A stretch of DNA of 64,000 bases from Paratinospora sagittata (GCA_035771175.1 CM069595.1:139001-203000), one strand, 5' to 3'; shown: positions 10,475 to 23,404, numbered from the stretch's first letter. Translations and numbers: made by a program. The notes: generated from the sequence alone by a model not told the origin.

Positions 10475-13400
10475 ATGGCTTCTATATTCTCAGTCGGAGT
10501 GGGGACTTCCTTTGTCATGCAGGTTAGGGTTTCATGCTCCGCGTAGTGTGTTCTATTCAAACCTCGATTATCTAGTGAGCTTCATTTCATGTTCAAAGGT
10601 GTATTTACAGTTGAGAATGTTACTGGATTTCTCTAATTCCTCCGTTCACCCGCCGAGTTTGAGTAGTATTTAGTCAGAACTCATTTGGAGCTTTTTTTAA
10701 TGAATAATTACGTTGTATAATCTTTGAATTGTTGCTTCCCCTCCCCCTTGTTTTTGTGAGCTTTAATTTACTCATCTGGAGGACAATGAGCCTGAGCTGT
10801 TAGCTTAAATCCAGCATGACCTGCTCATTGAAAACGTCACTGTTTGCGCCATATGCAACATTGTATTTAAGCCTCAAATCAAATACTGAATAGTGCGAAC
10901 CTACGCGAACTATATGGTTTTGTTTCGACTATAACAGAATATCGTCAGTGTAATTGCAATGCCTAGACTGCCATTGAAAATTTTGCTCAAATTTTGGCAT
11001 TTTTAATTTTTTGGTCTGTTTCTTGTTACAGATCCATAATCAAAATTTTGAGTACTTTAAAAGTATATTTTCATGCTGATTCACCTCGCACCTCGATGAA
11101 TTATCAAGGTTGCGACATAAATCACATTGCAACACTCCCCTCTAACTTGGCACAATTTTATCTAACATGGCGTTCTTCTCTTCTCCAATATGATGACTGG
11201 TTACTTTGCAGAGTAGCGTCAGCCATGAAATTCCTAACATGTGTAAGATCCCAAACTCCAAAAGCCCATTGCGAAGATTTCATGAAGACAACTTGTCTTC
11301 TTGTTCTCAATATGCATTGTGCCTTCCTGTCAAGCATATTTCCAAAGCTGCATCTTTTGTTGGACGCCGGAGAATGGTGTGCTCCAATTCTGTGACACAC
11401 GTAAGTGCTTCTTCTAATTGATTCGCTACATTATTAGATGTGGTCTATATGCTTGATTGATGTTTTGCAGTTGTTGAGCATTTGGGGGCATTTTTTTTTT
11501 CTAGACTAGAAATATTAGAAATTGTTATTTTCTTCTAGATGGTGATTTCTATTTGAGTAAACCAGAGCTAGCCATTGACTCATGTTCAGTGTTGGGCTTA
11601 CATTTATGAATGGAAATCTGAATTAATTAAATGAAAATGACCACCTTCTCCTTCAGGATCAAATCTTTATAATTGCACTTTTTTCCTCATAAAAGTTTGC
11701 TATGCTTTTCTTAATGCACTGATGTACCACAGAACTCTACTTGCACTAGTACCAAGCTAACGTTGCTGGTCCCATAGCTGGTGTGAACCAACATCAAGCC
11801 TGAATCATGAATATTAAATAGGTATTGGTTTGTTATGATGGGGCATTTCCCGATATATATCTAAAAAGACTCTCATTCAAAGACAACTTCTGTTATTGAT
11901 GCTAAATGACCAAATTCCCTCCATGAGCCATATTCAATAGGATAAAACCAAGGATGCCCTATATCTTGGGCAGGCGTACATTTTCTCCTTCTTGTGTTGT
12001 CACCCAATGGAGCAACTAAGGCCTTTTGATATTGGATTTTATTTGTAAATATTTAGGGTTTAGGGTTAGGCTTTCAATTTTTCAAATTTGAACAAATCAG
12101 GGTTTTTTTGCTATAACTGTTGTTATACTTTCCCTTGCAACCAAGGCTTTCCCCAACTACATGGGGCCAACTAGATAGATCCACCATTTTACTTCTTGGT
12201 AAAATGGGTGAGAATGTTAAAATGGGATGGGTTAAATGGACAATTGCTTCTAGAGTATTACATGATTGACGCGTCTCATAGAAGTTGAAAGAAAAAAATT
12301 CTATAAAAATTCTATTAGGTCAGCCATGCTCTATAGTATAGAATCTTGGGCAATAAAGAAACAATACTTGAACAAATTAAGTGTAACGGAAATTTGTATG
12401 TTAAGGTAGACATGTAGCAAAACATTAAAGATAAAGGCCCTGTTTGGGAGGGCGTTGAAAGCAGCGTCACGGTGAGAATTTTGCTCAAACGCAACTATGA
12501 TACCATTTGGTTGACTTTTACAGATTTTGTGTTTCGGTCTCCAACGCCATTAAACCCCGTTTTGCAAAAGTTGGGTTGGAGCAACCTTTGCCAATGAATG
12601 TTGCGTTTGAGAACAAGTGCTCTATTTTGTCCTTGCATACTCTTTAAAATGGCAGAAATAACCTTTATTATTTTATTCCAAATACTAGCAGCTTTCTCTT
12701 TTTTTGGTTATGACAACTTTCTCATTCTTACCCATTCAACTGGAAAAAAATTGCTACTAGTCATGTCACTCTTACGCTTCTGCTTCTACCATTTATTATA
12801 TCCACATTTTTGTACGATTAAACTAGATTTAATATTTATTTTTATTAGACCAAAGTGTTAGTAGGTTTAAATGCAAATATATTTATTTAAAAAAGGGTAA
12901 AATTGTCATAATTGAGTAAAAACATTTTTACAAATATTTTACCAAACACAAAAGATAACTTTTGGCAAAAATGTTTTTCCAAGATAAGCACTTTTGGTAG
13001 AAGCGCTTCTTGGAAAAGCGCTTTTGGAAAAAGCTCACCCAAATGGGGCCAAAATTAGGAAAGACATGTAAGAAATTGTAGGAATAGCACTAATTGGGGA
13101 TAAAATGAGAGAAAACTGATTAAGGTAGTTTGGGCGTACAATGAAGACTTTTAGATGCGCTATTTACGAGAATGACCTATTAATAATCCATTTAATTGTA
13201 GAAGCAAAAGATGACCTAAAATAACCTGGACAGTGATAAAGAAGAACAACATAACTACTTGTAATTTAAATATTGACTTAACCCTTAACAGAATGGAGTG
13301 TGGAGGAAGCGGATTTATCTAGTCGGTATCCCTTGGCTTTTTCCATCCCATTTTATCCCTTTGCTTTCAGTCTTCATTGTCTCTTCATCTGTATTTCTTC

Positions 13401-15629
13401 TTCCATTGAAATTACACTTATTCTCTCTTAGTTCTACTAATTGTGAAACCTTTAGATTATAGAGTCTCTCCAAACCTCTAACTTTGTTGAACAATTACCT
13501 TTATTTGAAATTTCTTGTAAAGCCAAGACTAATGCTTGATCTAATTATTAAGCTTCCACTTTTTTAGAGTCTTGAGCTTCAAGCAGAAGTGACAACAAAA
13601 TGCTTCTTTGATGTGGAAATTGGAGGTGAGCCTGTTGGCAGGATTGTGATGGGCCTCTTTGGAGATGTTGTCCCCAAAACTGCAGAGAACTTCCGTGCTT
13701 TATGTACAGGCAAGCATTATTTCTGCAGCCTCGAAAATTTCCAGAGTTGTAGTAATATAGAGTTGAAGCTTCCTTTTCCTTTTTTTTTGGTGCGTGCTCT
13801 GTGGATGTGTAGTAGGCTGATTTGCCATGTTGTGATGTGCAGGAGAGAAAGGATATGGCTACAAGGGATGCTCCTTCCACCGAGTCATTAAAGATTTCAT
13901 GATCCAAGGTGGGGACTTCACCAAAGGAAATGTAAGGTTTCTTACATATTTATTGATGGAAACAATTTGAAGTTGCTGCTTGTTTTTGTTTTTCCATGTT
14001 TTTCCATAAGTGGGATTTTGCTTTAACTGCTTCAGGGAACTGGAGGAATTAGCATCTATGGTTCTAAATTTGAAGATGAGAACTTCATCTGTAAGTGCTG
14101 AATTTGCAATCTCACACGTAGAGGTTTTTCTCTTAGTATTTTCTGTTTGATTGAGGCAATAGGAAAGACTTATAAATACTGAGAAGACTTAAAGTGTTAC
14201 ACTAATGATTTTTTCAAAGAAAAAAAGAAGCATGAAATTAAAACTAAAAATTAAGGACTGGAGACTTATCCAGAAAAATAAGAAACTATGATAATTCAAA
14301 ACTTTAAATTTCAAACTTCAGTATATGAATCCAAAACCAAAACTTATAATTATTTGAAATATACCAATCAAAAATTTAATATTTCAAATTTCTGTATATG
14401 AATCCAAAAGTTAAGACTTGTTATCATCAAATTTGAGATAAACCAACACCATATTTCATACATTTCGAAGTTAGGATTCTTAGTCTGACTAAGAAATCAA
14501 ACTTTTCTGTCAGAATAGAAAGGAAACAAAGGAGTATATTTGACAAAAGAAAAAGAGAGGAGAAAGTGCTTGCCACCGGAGTTGCAAATTCACCAAGACT
14601 TTCTCCATCAAGGCATAAGAGTCTTCCTTTCCTCCGCACCACATTTCTGACAACAAAAAAAGAAGAAGAAAAGAGCCTATACATAAGGCTTCTCAGGCTC
14701 TCAGCATTATTATTATTATTTTTTTAATTTGCTTTACCCAGAAGTAACCCTCAACCCATAAGCCTCTAATGTCTTTGTAAAAAAAAGGCTAAATATATTC
14801 AATCTGAGACATTGTTAGAAATATATTCAAGGGAGGGCCATACGCTTACTGTGACCTTCCTCATCAAAATGAATTGAATTCCAATTTATTTATTTTCTTT
14901 TCAATGGAAGGCCATACATTTACTGTGATCTTCCATACATTTTGTTTCAATACTATGGTCATTGGTTGCATTTTATTTTATTTCTTGCACACCTCTTTTG
15001 CAGTAAAGCACATAGGACCTGGAGTATTTAGCATGGCTAATGCTGGTCCTGATACCAATGGGAGCCAGTTTTTCATTTGCACGGTGAAGGTAAGTTAGCT
15101 TATAGAAAATGTGGTTTCAGACATAGACAAGTGAAAAACATGATCAATTCAGTTGACCTACGAAATTTCGGGTGAGACTTTCTGCTTCTTGTTTGTTGTA
15201 CATTAAAATAGCAAGCAGCAACCTTTCTTGTCCATTTTTATCATGAGAGACATCTATATTGATCACCAACTCTCCATTTCCTCTGCGCACAGTTATCCTC
15301 TTGAAATCCACTCATCATCCTGCCCAATCACCTCCTGGTTTTGACTTATGAACTAATGAAATTGTTGTGGAACTACCATATGCAAGATTTTTATTATCTC
15401 AATTTCAAACTCAATTTCCCTAATTAATGTTCTTATCATGTTCTAAAATCTGTGTTCTATCTGCATGAAACAGACCCCATGGTTGGATAAGCGTCATATT
15501 GTGTTTGGACATGTAATTGAGGGAATGGAGGTTGTCAGGAAGCTTGAATCTCAGGAAACGAGCAGAGCAGATGTCCCCCGCTTGCCATGCCGGATTGTTA
15601 ACTGTGGAGAGCTACCCATGGATGCCTGA
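10475..15629 (+). CDS. CYP20-3: Chloroplast stromal cyclophilin-type peptidyl-prolyl isomerase (CYP20-3-like)
   Basis: Seven exons: 10475-10522, 11212-11400, 13568-13709, 13843-13931, 14036-14090, 15004-15089, 15474-15629. They join in frame to a 254-residue protein ending at TGA 15627-15629. Exons 1-2 (79 residues, Ser/Arg-rich) look like a plastid transit peptide. The rest is a complete cyclophilin domain: [20 protein letters not shown], then [15 protein letters not shown] (catalytic Arg, Phe, Gln), [15 protein letters not shown], and W/H in [14 protein letters not shown]. The [17 protein letters not shown] stretch and the Cys-Gly-Glu-Leu-Pro end resemble Arabidopsis CYP20-3 (ROC4) more than thylakoid CYP20-2. 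Cyclophilins catalyse prolyl cis-trans isomerisation; CYP20-3 acts in the stroma, linked to cysteine synthesis and redox. Intron 3 begins with GC (13710-13711). Intron 2 carries an RTE remnant with a MITE inside it. The gene is convergent with the pentatricopeptide gene. Confidence 0.93.
12130..13330 (+). pseudogene. RTE-type LINE remnant in cyclophilin intron 2, split by a MITE
   Basis: Positions 12200-12435 contain the [16 protein letters not shown] region and the stretch before the LNKLSV-like motif of an RTE reverse transcriptase, in the same order as the copy at 6060-6800. The sequence resumes at 13051 (AAAATTAGGAAAGACATG). It continues to the C-terminal tail near 13270-13320 (ACCCTTAACAGAATGGAGTG, then a GGAGGAAGCGG string). 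A reverse-oriented RTE tail lies at 12130-12185. Stops are frequent, so it is non-functional. Confidence 0.65.
12436..13050. mobile_element. Tourist/PIF-like MITE, 615 bp
   Basis: The ends GGCCCTGTTTGGG and CCCAAATGGGGCC are inverted repeats of the Tourist/PIF kind. The element interrupts an RTE remnant whose flanks rejoin as AAAGATAAAATTAGG. A short A-rich duplication is implied (AAA or TAAA) but not resolved. The interior is AT-rich with no transposase. Confidence 0.7.
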
Positions 15630-15641
15630 TTAGTCTACTTA

Positions 15642-15887
15642 GGGCTTGTTTGGTACGAGATTTAAAAACAGTTTTTTATTTTTAAGTTTAAGATTCCTTG
15701 AAAATGTGGTTGGTAGAGCTGTCTTTTGAAGATCAAAAAACCATTTTTAAATTTTAACTTTAAATTTGTGAAGGAAACATGAATACAACAAAAAGTTCTC
15801 TTCTTGTTTTCTAAAAATAAATTCTAAAAACAAGTTTTTAAAAACTTATTTTTAAAAATAATATTTAAATTTAATGCCAAACGGCCC
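15642..15887. mobile_element. Tourist-like MITE, 246 bp, TSD TTA
   Basis: It starts GGGCTTGTTTGG and ends CCAAACGGCCC, with a TTA duplication on each side (15639-15641 and 15888-15890). This is the PIF/Harbinger Tourist pattern. It lies 10 bp after the cyclophilin stop codon, so it is probably transcribed in the 3' UTR. Confidence 0.85.
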
Positions 15888-16070
15888 TTAACGTTTGAGG
15901 TCTCAGTTTTTTTTCCCAAATTGTATTGTACCCCTTAGTTCCTTTGTATCTACCAATAATTTAACCTGATCAAGATGTTGCCGAACATCTGTTAATGAGC
16001 TGTTTTAGTTAGAATGTGCTGTCAACGTACGTTGCATAAAATGTGGAAGTGTATAAAATTTCAACTCTAT

Positions 16071-17810
16071 TCACCAATAGTCTTTGCAGGAACATTCACC
16101 ATCCTTGAAGTGATGGAAGCGAACTCGGTCTCTCACAAGTATTTCTCGATGAAAAGCTTTAGACAATAATTTGGTGAACAAATGGCAATCTCTGCAGATC
16201 CTAAGATTCTTCACGATCCGCAAGCTTGTCCTGTCTGGCGTTCTTAATATCCCAAAAGCAATTGCCAGCCTCTCACTATGGCAACTAGCTGAGATTCCAG
16301 GCCAGTCTCCACCTGAAACGCCAGGTTCTCCCTCTTCCACATAGCCCACCAAGGTTGCTTCATGGGTGATTTCCGTTAATTTTGCATAGATTTCTGTTGA
16401 ATCAGGATGTGTCCTATCACCAACAACAAATCTGTGAACACAATCGTCAACCTCAATCCAACTCCAACCAGGGGTAGTCTTTATTCCTTTGTCTTTAATA
16501 AACTTTCTCATCGACGCAAAACCTTGCTTGTCTCTTGTCTGGGCATAGATTCCAGCAAGAAGCACGCAGTCCCCGGCGTTAAGAGCCTCTAGACGAGCCA
16601 GACTCTTCATTGCAGTTTCTCCCACTTCCACATTTCTGTGGATTTTGCAGGCGCCTAGCAATGTCCTCCACAGCACTGGATCATCCGTGGAAGGTGAGTT
16701 TTCAATGACTTGAAGTGCCTTTTCCAGTTGACCAGCGCGACCATAGAGATCAACCATGCAACCATAATGCTTGATGCCCGGCTGTAGATTGAATTTGGAG
16801 CTCATCATGCGAAAATACCTTGCTCCATCTTCAATTAGCCCTTGGTGACTGCACCCACATAGCAGACCCAGAAAAGTGACGCCATTTGGCTGATGGATTC
16901 CTACCTTCAACATCTCCCTGAAAACAGTAATAGCTTCGTCTCCGTGACCATTTACTCCTAACCCAACTATCATAGAGTTCCAGGTAGACACATCTCGCCT
17001 CTGCATCTTATTGAAGACTCGACGAGCTCCTTCCAAGCTACCGCATTTGGCGTACACGTCTATAAGTGCATTCCCCAAAAACACGTTATCCTGGGAGAAT
17101 CCATTCTCATCGATGAATTTGTGCATTTGAACTCCAAAACTGAGTGCCCCCACGTGAGCACAAGATGAGAGCAAGATAACAAGAGTGAACTCGTCGAGAC
17201 CCACTCGTGAAATTCTCATCCTCTGATTGTAAAACTTGAGTACCTCGCCATGTAAACCCGCTTGAGACAAGCATGAAATCATGGCATTCCAAGAAACCAA
17301 GTCCTTTTGAGGCATTTCATCAAAAACGCTTTCTGCCGTTTCGATTAAACCATTCCCTGCGTAACACCTAAGCAGATTGGTGCACACAACCACGTTATTA
17401 ATGTACCCACTTCGAATTATGGACCCGTGGATCTCCCTGCATTTCTCCTCTGCCTTGGCTTTCTCACAAGCCTTGAGGAGAAAGGAAAGAGTGAAGTGAT
17501 CTGGAGGGGATTGGCCTGCAAGCATCATATTGTTGTAGAGGAACACAGCTTGGAGTGGAGATGGGCTTTGAGAATAGCCTCTAATCATGGAATTCCAAGC
17601 TGAGGTTGGCGGGTTATGTATTTGATTGAAGAGGAGAGAAGCATGGTGAACGCTTCCAGAGATGGAAACAGCACAGAAGCTCAAAAGCTTGTTGGAAATG
17701 GCCGGTTCGTCTTGGTAGCCGTTGAGGAGGATTTGGGCATGAATTTTTCTGAGTTTTTCCATGCTGTTGCATCCTTGTAACTGGGAAAGGATAGCGTTGA
17801 TTTTAGACAT
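16071..17810 (-). CDS. PLS-class pentatricopeptide repeat protein with E and DYW domains
   Basis: A single open frame of 579 residues without introns, as usual for this family. P, L and S type repeats fill residues about 10-430. The PG box begins with PGWSWIEV and a C-terminal DYW deaminase domain follows. That domain keeps the HxE motif (CHSERLAIAFG, His 511 and Glu 513), the CxxCH motif (CRDCH, from 539) and the terminal CSCKDYW. DYW proteins carry out C-to-U RNA editing in plastids or mitochondria, with the repeats giving RNA sequence specificity. Overall layout and wording (LQGCNSMEKLRKIHAQI at the start, GCSHQGLIEDG, HYGCMVDLYGRAGQLE) match Arabidopsis At3g56550. A clear transit peptide is not visible, so the target organelle is unresolved. 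The protein is full length for this subfamily (about 580 residues) with no damage. It is convergent with the cyclophilin gene. Confidence 0.95.
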   Translation of the reverse strand: MSKINAILSQLQGCNSMEKLRKIHAQILLNGYQDEPAISNKLLSFCAVSISGSVHHASLLFNQIHNPPTSAWNSMIRGYSQSPSPLQAVFLYNNMMLAGQSPPDHFTLSFLLKACEKAKAEEKCREIHGSIIRSGYINNVVVCTNLLRCYAGNGLIETAESVFDEMPQKDLVSWNAMISCLSQAGLHGEVLKFYNQRMRISRVGLDEFTLVILLSSCAHVGALSFGVQMHKFIDENGFSQDNVFLGNALIDVYAKCGSLEGARRVFNKMQRRDVSTWNSMIVGLGVNGHGDEAITVFREMLKVGIHQPNGVTFLGLLCGCSHQGLIEDGARYFRMMSSKFNLQPGIKHYGCMVDLYGRAGQLEKALQVIENSPSTDDPVLWRTLLGACKIHRNVEVGETAMKSLARLEALNAGDCVLLAGIYAQTRDKQGFASMRKFIKDKGIKTTPGWSWIEVDDCVHRFVVGDRTHPDSTEIYAKLTEITHEATLVGYVEEGEPGVSGGDWPGISASCHSERLAIAFGILRTPDRTSLRIVKNLRICRDCHLFTKLLSKAFHREILVRDRVRFHHFKDGECSCKDYW

Positions 17811-18437
17811 ATTATTACATCCAACGCTTGTTATTGCTGCACGAGAACCACTTACGATCTGTACTTCATATTTGCTCTGATGCGGGGGGGGAATGGTGTG
17901 ACCGTGTGAGGTAAGAGGTGGAGCGGTCGCGACTTGCGCTATAAATGCTGATTTATTTAATTTAATTTAATTAGGAGAGGGAATGCATAGAAAATTGTAA
18001 ATTTACGGGAGTGGCAAATCTCCCAAACACTAGGACATCATATAATCTTATCAATGGATAAACTTCACAAATGGAGTAAAAGTAAGTGAATAATTGGAGT
18101 AAGTGCCACTAAATGCCTTCTCTAATTATTATTACATCATGAGGGTCGGGATTCTCCACTCAACCATTTAACTCTGACAGAAACCATCTTCATCAGATGG
18201 GTCCACGTGGTGTAACTTGTGCAGCCGATATTGCAATTAATAGGCATACAACACGATTAATGATTTCTTTTTATTAGTTAATTCAACTTCTAACTAAGCA
18301 AGACGGGCTTTCAAAAAAAAAAAAAAAAAAAAAAAAAGTAAGCAAAACCGAACTCCCCCGGTCTATTAGAGAAAAAATTATCTGATTTGCCCCTTAATTT
18401 AGTATATATGTGGACTGTGTTGGACGGAAAGTGAAGC
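17811..18437. other. Intergenic region between the pentatricopeptide and HAD genes
   Basis: It contains the presumed promoter of the pentatricopeptide gene, a C/G-run near 17884-17891 and a poly-A tract at about 18314-18337. No other gene is seen. Confidence 0.5.
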
Positions 18438-20476
18438 CTAAGCAAGAACAGCAGTTTCGACAGCAGTGGATTGAAGAACTTGCTCCTGTTGTTCCTCATC
18501 TTCTCCTTCCCATATCTCTGGCAATGCTTCTTTGACATTGTGGATGCTACCCAGGGCAACGTCAGCCCCTGGAACCAGTACCGAGCTCCCCACCTATAAG
18601 CATGAATGTAATGTTCAATAACTATCCTACCTTCTTTTTTGTTTTTCTTTTTCAGTTCTTCTCACTAAGATTCGATCAATCTTGCTTTATTTACATTTTT
18701 TCTTCTTTAATCAGTGCACATAAAAGCATAAGCCAGATATTAGCGCAATTTGACTTCAGATCGAAAAATTAATTACTACAACTGCAAGGAGCCATGACCA
18801 CACTAGGTTCTGATGTTATTGTCGAACATAGCATTAATTCCAGTGGACACTAGTTTGTTATAGGTTCGGATTTGGTGATAATATCAGACATGAATTCTCT
18901 ACAGAAAAATTCGCATCATTGAGACAAAACGGTAAATGCAATGAAGCAAGTAAAAAGATTAATGACTCACAATGACAGTACGAAGTCCTGCTGCCTTTCC
19001 ACTTGCAATATTTCGAGCACTGTCGTCAAAGAAAATCTAATAACAAGAATAAACTCTATCACTTTAGCATTGATGAAAAAATGCAATGGAAGCATATGGT
19101 TTCTAATAATTAATCTTAATTACCGTTTTCTTTGGGTCAATATTTGCAATCTCAATGGCAGCTTCAATGGCTTCCAGAGAGGGTTTACAAAGGATCCTTG
19201 ACTGGCGGATGGTGATGTTGTCATCTGTATCATTAACAGCTTCAGCAACGTTGAATTTGTTACTTTTACTGACTGATGGATCTTCGTCGAGACCATCCAT
19301 GTAATTATCAGTTGTTGAAGACAAACTTCTATCCATTTTCTTATCGAAATCGTTGGATTCAAGTGGTGAGTTCAGAGTTTCAAAGCATATGATGCCTTCA
19401 AAGCAATCCTCCAAACCCAACCTCTTAAGAACTTCAGCTGCATGAGCTTTGTCAGCATTGGTGAATATCTGCAGAAGCCAGCAAACTTGAAGGTAAACAA
19501 CTAGATTTTGCATAATCATTTGTTTTGCGCTTTCAAAAGAAAAATCAAAGTTATGAGAAACCTACAATTTTATGTTGTGGCATTGAGAGTAAAAGATTTT
19601 TCAATATTGGATCTGGCTTGAGCTTCTCATATGGTAATCTTCCATGAACATAGGCATGGAAATGATCATGGTCAAATTCATACCCAAGTGCCTGCAAGAG
19701 AATAAATTTATCTTGGCCTGCTGAACAGAGTTGAAAGTTTGAAAGTTTGAAAGTTTGAAAGACAAAAACAAAAACAACACAATAAACAAAATGAAGATAG
19801 TCTAGGAATCCAAATTCATTTTACCTTCAGACCAGCCATTGTTGTTCCATACTCCTTGTACAATTCCAAACACATCCTAGGTACCAAGCTTTCTTCAATT
19901 TTCAGATATTGCAGCATGTACTCTGCAAATCACCATCATAATCAACTTCATCTTACTTGTGTCATGAAGTTTTGCAGCATTAAAACTCATCATCTATTCT
20001 CTCTATTATATGTTCCTATTTATACAAATGTGCACAAATATACATAAAAATAAAAATAAAGACAAAGTTGTCCACCATCACCATACCTTCAATATTCTTC
20101 CGGCAATCCAAATTGAGGCCTGAACTCAGAGGGTACAACGTATCATCAATATCTGTTAATACAGATGAAACAAAAAGCAAACTGTTGAGTTTACTAAAAT
20201 CTAATGGAAAACATTTTTTTTTTTTTTTGAAAAGAAACAAGAAGTATATTTTATAATTATGAAATGAAGTATCTAATGGAAAACTTCTATTGGTGGATGT
20301 GCGGAAGTTAATTATTTGCAACTCAATTTCTTGTCCCAGATGTACATAATTAAACTTACATCTCCATGGAAAAAGTGAAAACAAGATGCAGAGTATGGGC
20401 AACTATATAATTAACTACATAAGTACGTACCAAACAACAAGTACTCATACTTGGCTTCGTTTAATCTCCCATCCAT
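18438..20476 (-). CDS. HAD-superfamily hydrolase, pyrimidine 5'-nucleotidase / SDT1-like
   Basis: Seven minus-strand exons (20431-20476, 20087-20152, 19825-19922, 19566-19691, 19124-19468, 18971-19036, 18438-18593) join in frame to 300 residues, all with GT-AG introns. HAD motif I is DIDDTLY (nucleophile Asp16, acid Asp18), split over intron 1. Motif II is FTNAD. Motif III is probably the Lys in the KPSLEAIEAAIEIA region, and motif IV is FFDDSARNI. A small alpha-helical cap lies between motifs I and II. This is the plant group related to yeast SDT1 (At5g59480 type), expected to be Mg-dependent phosphatases acting on pyrimidine nucleotides or similar small phosphates. An acidic insert of about 65 residues (Ser/Asp/Asn-rich) separates motif II from motif III and is typically variable. 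The start ATG-GAT was chosen over the ATG four bases downstream, which is out of frame. Family strong; substrate inferred. Confidence 0.93.
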
Positions 20477-22980
20477 CTTGAGAAATTCTGCAAGCAATTC
20501 GACTTATTATTATTTTTTTAATTTGTAATAATTAGTTCTGTCATCAGCTGAAAACCATGTAAATATATAAAATTGGTCCTAAGGAAGGATAAAATTTTGC
20601 GTAAGGCTATTTAGAGAAGAAGACGAAGAAGCTTGAGCTTGTGTACCCATTGATCATTCAAGGGCAATAGAAGAAGGGAAATTAAGAAAAGTTTCTATAG
20701 CTGAATGAAAGTCACCCAAAAACTCCTGATTGGTTGTCACAAAAACAATGGGAAGCCAATAACACGAGCCACGGAAAACAAATAGAATACTAGGAGCAGT
20801 GGACAAGACCAAGAAGAATATAATACCCCCAACAGCGAACATTACCTTCACAAAAACCTTGAATACACACTCATGCAACTCCAATGCCACATCCAAAGTC
20901 CCGGTTGGGAGGCCTATTTATAAGAAGTAGAAGGGCCAATTAGTGTTATGTCTGAAGCGACATAAAACAACTTCTGGGGTGGTCAGCATATTATTAATTT
21001 GATTGTGGGTTGTGGGTGGCCTCGTGGGAACTTGAGCTGTCTAATTAAGTTGCGTTATCTTTAGTGACATGTCGTTTTCCATGTGGCCATTAGTCCGATA
21101 GTGCCTTTTGAGATACCCCCCACAATCCACCACCCCGTCTATCATCAACTTGGGTTTCAAAAGTTCAAAAGAAGCTACGTTGAGACAGGAAGTAGGTTTC
21201 CGTTAAAACATGAGGATACCGACACCGTAGCTTCTGGGTGACTTGACTGACTATACATCATATATATGTGTGTGTGTGTAGATGAAATTTTAGAAGAAAG
21301 GAAAAAGACAGCAGTTTTTCAAGCAGATGAGATTCAAGGTCCGGAAGTGTGTCTGGATACATGGCATGGTAAGAAGGAAAAGTTGAAGCAAATAAATTCC
21401 AAGCACCGGTATCATTACCAAATAGGGACGGAATATTACCATAGCTCTTTTTTAGCTTTGAACGAATTGTTCGTCGGGACAAGTACAAGATGAATCTTAG
21501 AATATATAATGGAATATGAGGTTCTTCCTCTTAATTCTTTTTTGCAGGATATGGATTATGGTTCCATCGCACACTATGGAGAGTATAGAGGAAGTTATTC
21601 TGTTACAAAAAAACAAAAAACAAAGGCAAGGTGTGCACAGTACGCACTAGCACAACGAACCAAAGTTGGTGGAATTCACACTCACCTGATCCTAATATAT
21701 TCCCATTAAAAACAAACTGGGTCGAATGGGCTACCCGTCGCTATCCATCACCATCTCATCTGATGGAGGAGCATATTTTACTGACCAACCCGCAACTTAG
21801 TTGATTAAACATTTTCCTGCTATTGCTCATCTTGGATGTGATGAAGTAGTTTCAGCCAGCCAGCCAGCCATGTTAGTTTATTAGATGGCACTGCAACCAG
21901 GGACACCTTACCAATGTGTGTATGCTGCAACTTCTAAATGCTGCTAATGACCCAAAACATAAGTAAAAAAAAGTATAAGATGTCCATCCTTTAAGCCTTC
22001 TACGGCAAGGCATCTGTAGTACTGATTGCAAAGTAGGGAGATCTGAAAAAGAATAGGTTACATGTGTACCAAACTCTTCTTTTTCTTCTTCTTTGGGTTT
22101 AGCCTTTTGAGCCGTTCTTATTTAGATCAGTAGAGGGCATATCAACGGAGCACAAGAAGCAATGTCTACCATGAAATATGAAGTGCAAGCCATGGTGTGA
22201 ATTCAAATTGTGGCAATCCAATTGGCTATAAATTCTTGTTGGAGACCTGGGCCTACAAAGGGTGAGGTAAAACTTATTACATGGCATCAAGACTGGCAGT
22301 TACATGACCAAATTATGTTGACACGAGGATATGCACAAAATAAATAAACAAAAGAAAATTTGAACATATCAAAGTGAGCCAAAGGTAACTAATAGAACAG
22401 TGCAACTCAATGAACTTTGACGACTTGTAAAAATCCCAATTTTGATTAAATAATATTCAATTTACAAATATGAACCTTTTAAGCACATGTAAATTTACAA
22501 ACCACGAAAAGACAATGATTTTTTTAGACAAAAGATGAAACAACCATGAAATTTTTTTCCGATTCAAAAGCAAATAATTTTAAAAAATATGAGCAGAAGA
22601 TACATATCACTATTTCTATTACTTCAATGGAATTGACTGTTACCAAACAAAATTTTTAAAAAAAGTGGGGGAGATTAGATTATATTCTTCACAAAAGGAA
22701 ATCAAAAGAATCATATATTGACCTTGATCATGCAAGGAATACTTTGATATGAATCTAATGCCCAGGTCTAATGAATCCCAACCAGCATATAAGAAGAGAA
22801 TAGATCAAATTGCAGGTCTAACAATTTACATAGTTACATAAGTGAAACAAAATTCATATATTTTACAAGCAAGGAAACTGAAATAATTAAAGACAAGCTT
22901 ATAAGGTTATCTACAACTGATACAAACTAATAGATTTCATGTATATCCATATGAAAGACAATGCAACTAACCAAGAAGAT
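20477..22980. other. Intergenic region upstream of the HAD gene and downstream of FEN1
   Basis: No convincing gene on either strand. It holds the presumed HAD promoter (a short open frame at 20654-20896 shows no family signature), a short TG run near 21265-21278, and AT-rich sequence. It may include the FEN1 3' UTR near its right end. Confidence 0.4.
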
Positions 22981-23404
22981 TAAATACTAAAATATGAATT
23001 TAGAAGAATTGCATTGTTGGCTTGACCTTAATTAATTTCACCAACATGTTTAGCATTTATACGCTGAAGCAGAAGACACCTTTGGAGAAGGAGAAGGGGC
23101 CCAAATGCTTGGAACCCAGATCCAACACTGGCAGGCATACATGGCCAAAAACTTTTGGTCTTCTGCAAAGCTGAGAAAACACCTTGGGCTTAAGAAATGT
23201 GCCTGGGGCTCCCATTATGCATTTTGCTCCTTGCCATGGAGTGCACTGAAGAAATTATTGTACTAAATCAGGTACACTCTCTCCAGGAAATTAAAAAAAA
23301 TAAAAAAATAGAGCCCAAAGCATTCACAACTATGCAATGGTAGTGAAGAACTTTTAGATTTTGCTTTGTTCATTCAATGCTTAAATTTGTGTCCTTCCGT
23401 AAAG

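Noticed and set aside
10994..11400. 133-codon plus-strand open frame and its antisense over cyclophilin exon 2
   Set aside because: Wrong frame. Exon 2 in the frame joining exons 1 and 3 gives the transit peptide and keeps the cyclophilin frame.
12598..12861. 87-codon plus-strand open frame
   Set aside because: Lies inside the MITE in cyclophilin intron 2 and is Phe/Leu-rich noise.
20654..20896. 80-codon minus-strand open frame upstream of the HAD gene
   Set aside because: No family signature and AT-rich hydrophobic composition. It probably lies in the promoter or 5' UTR.
21266..21709. Two plus-strand open frames after a TG run
   Set aside because: No splice structure, homology or neighbours supporting a gene.
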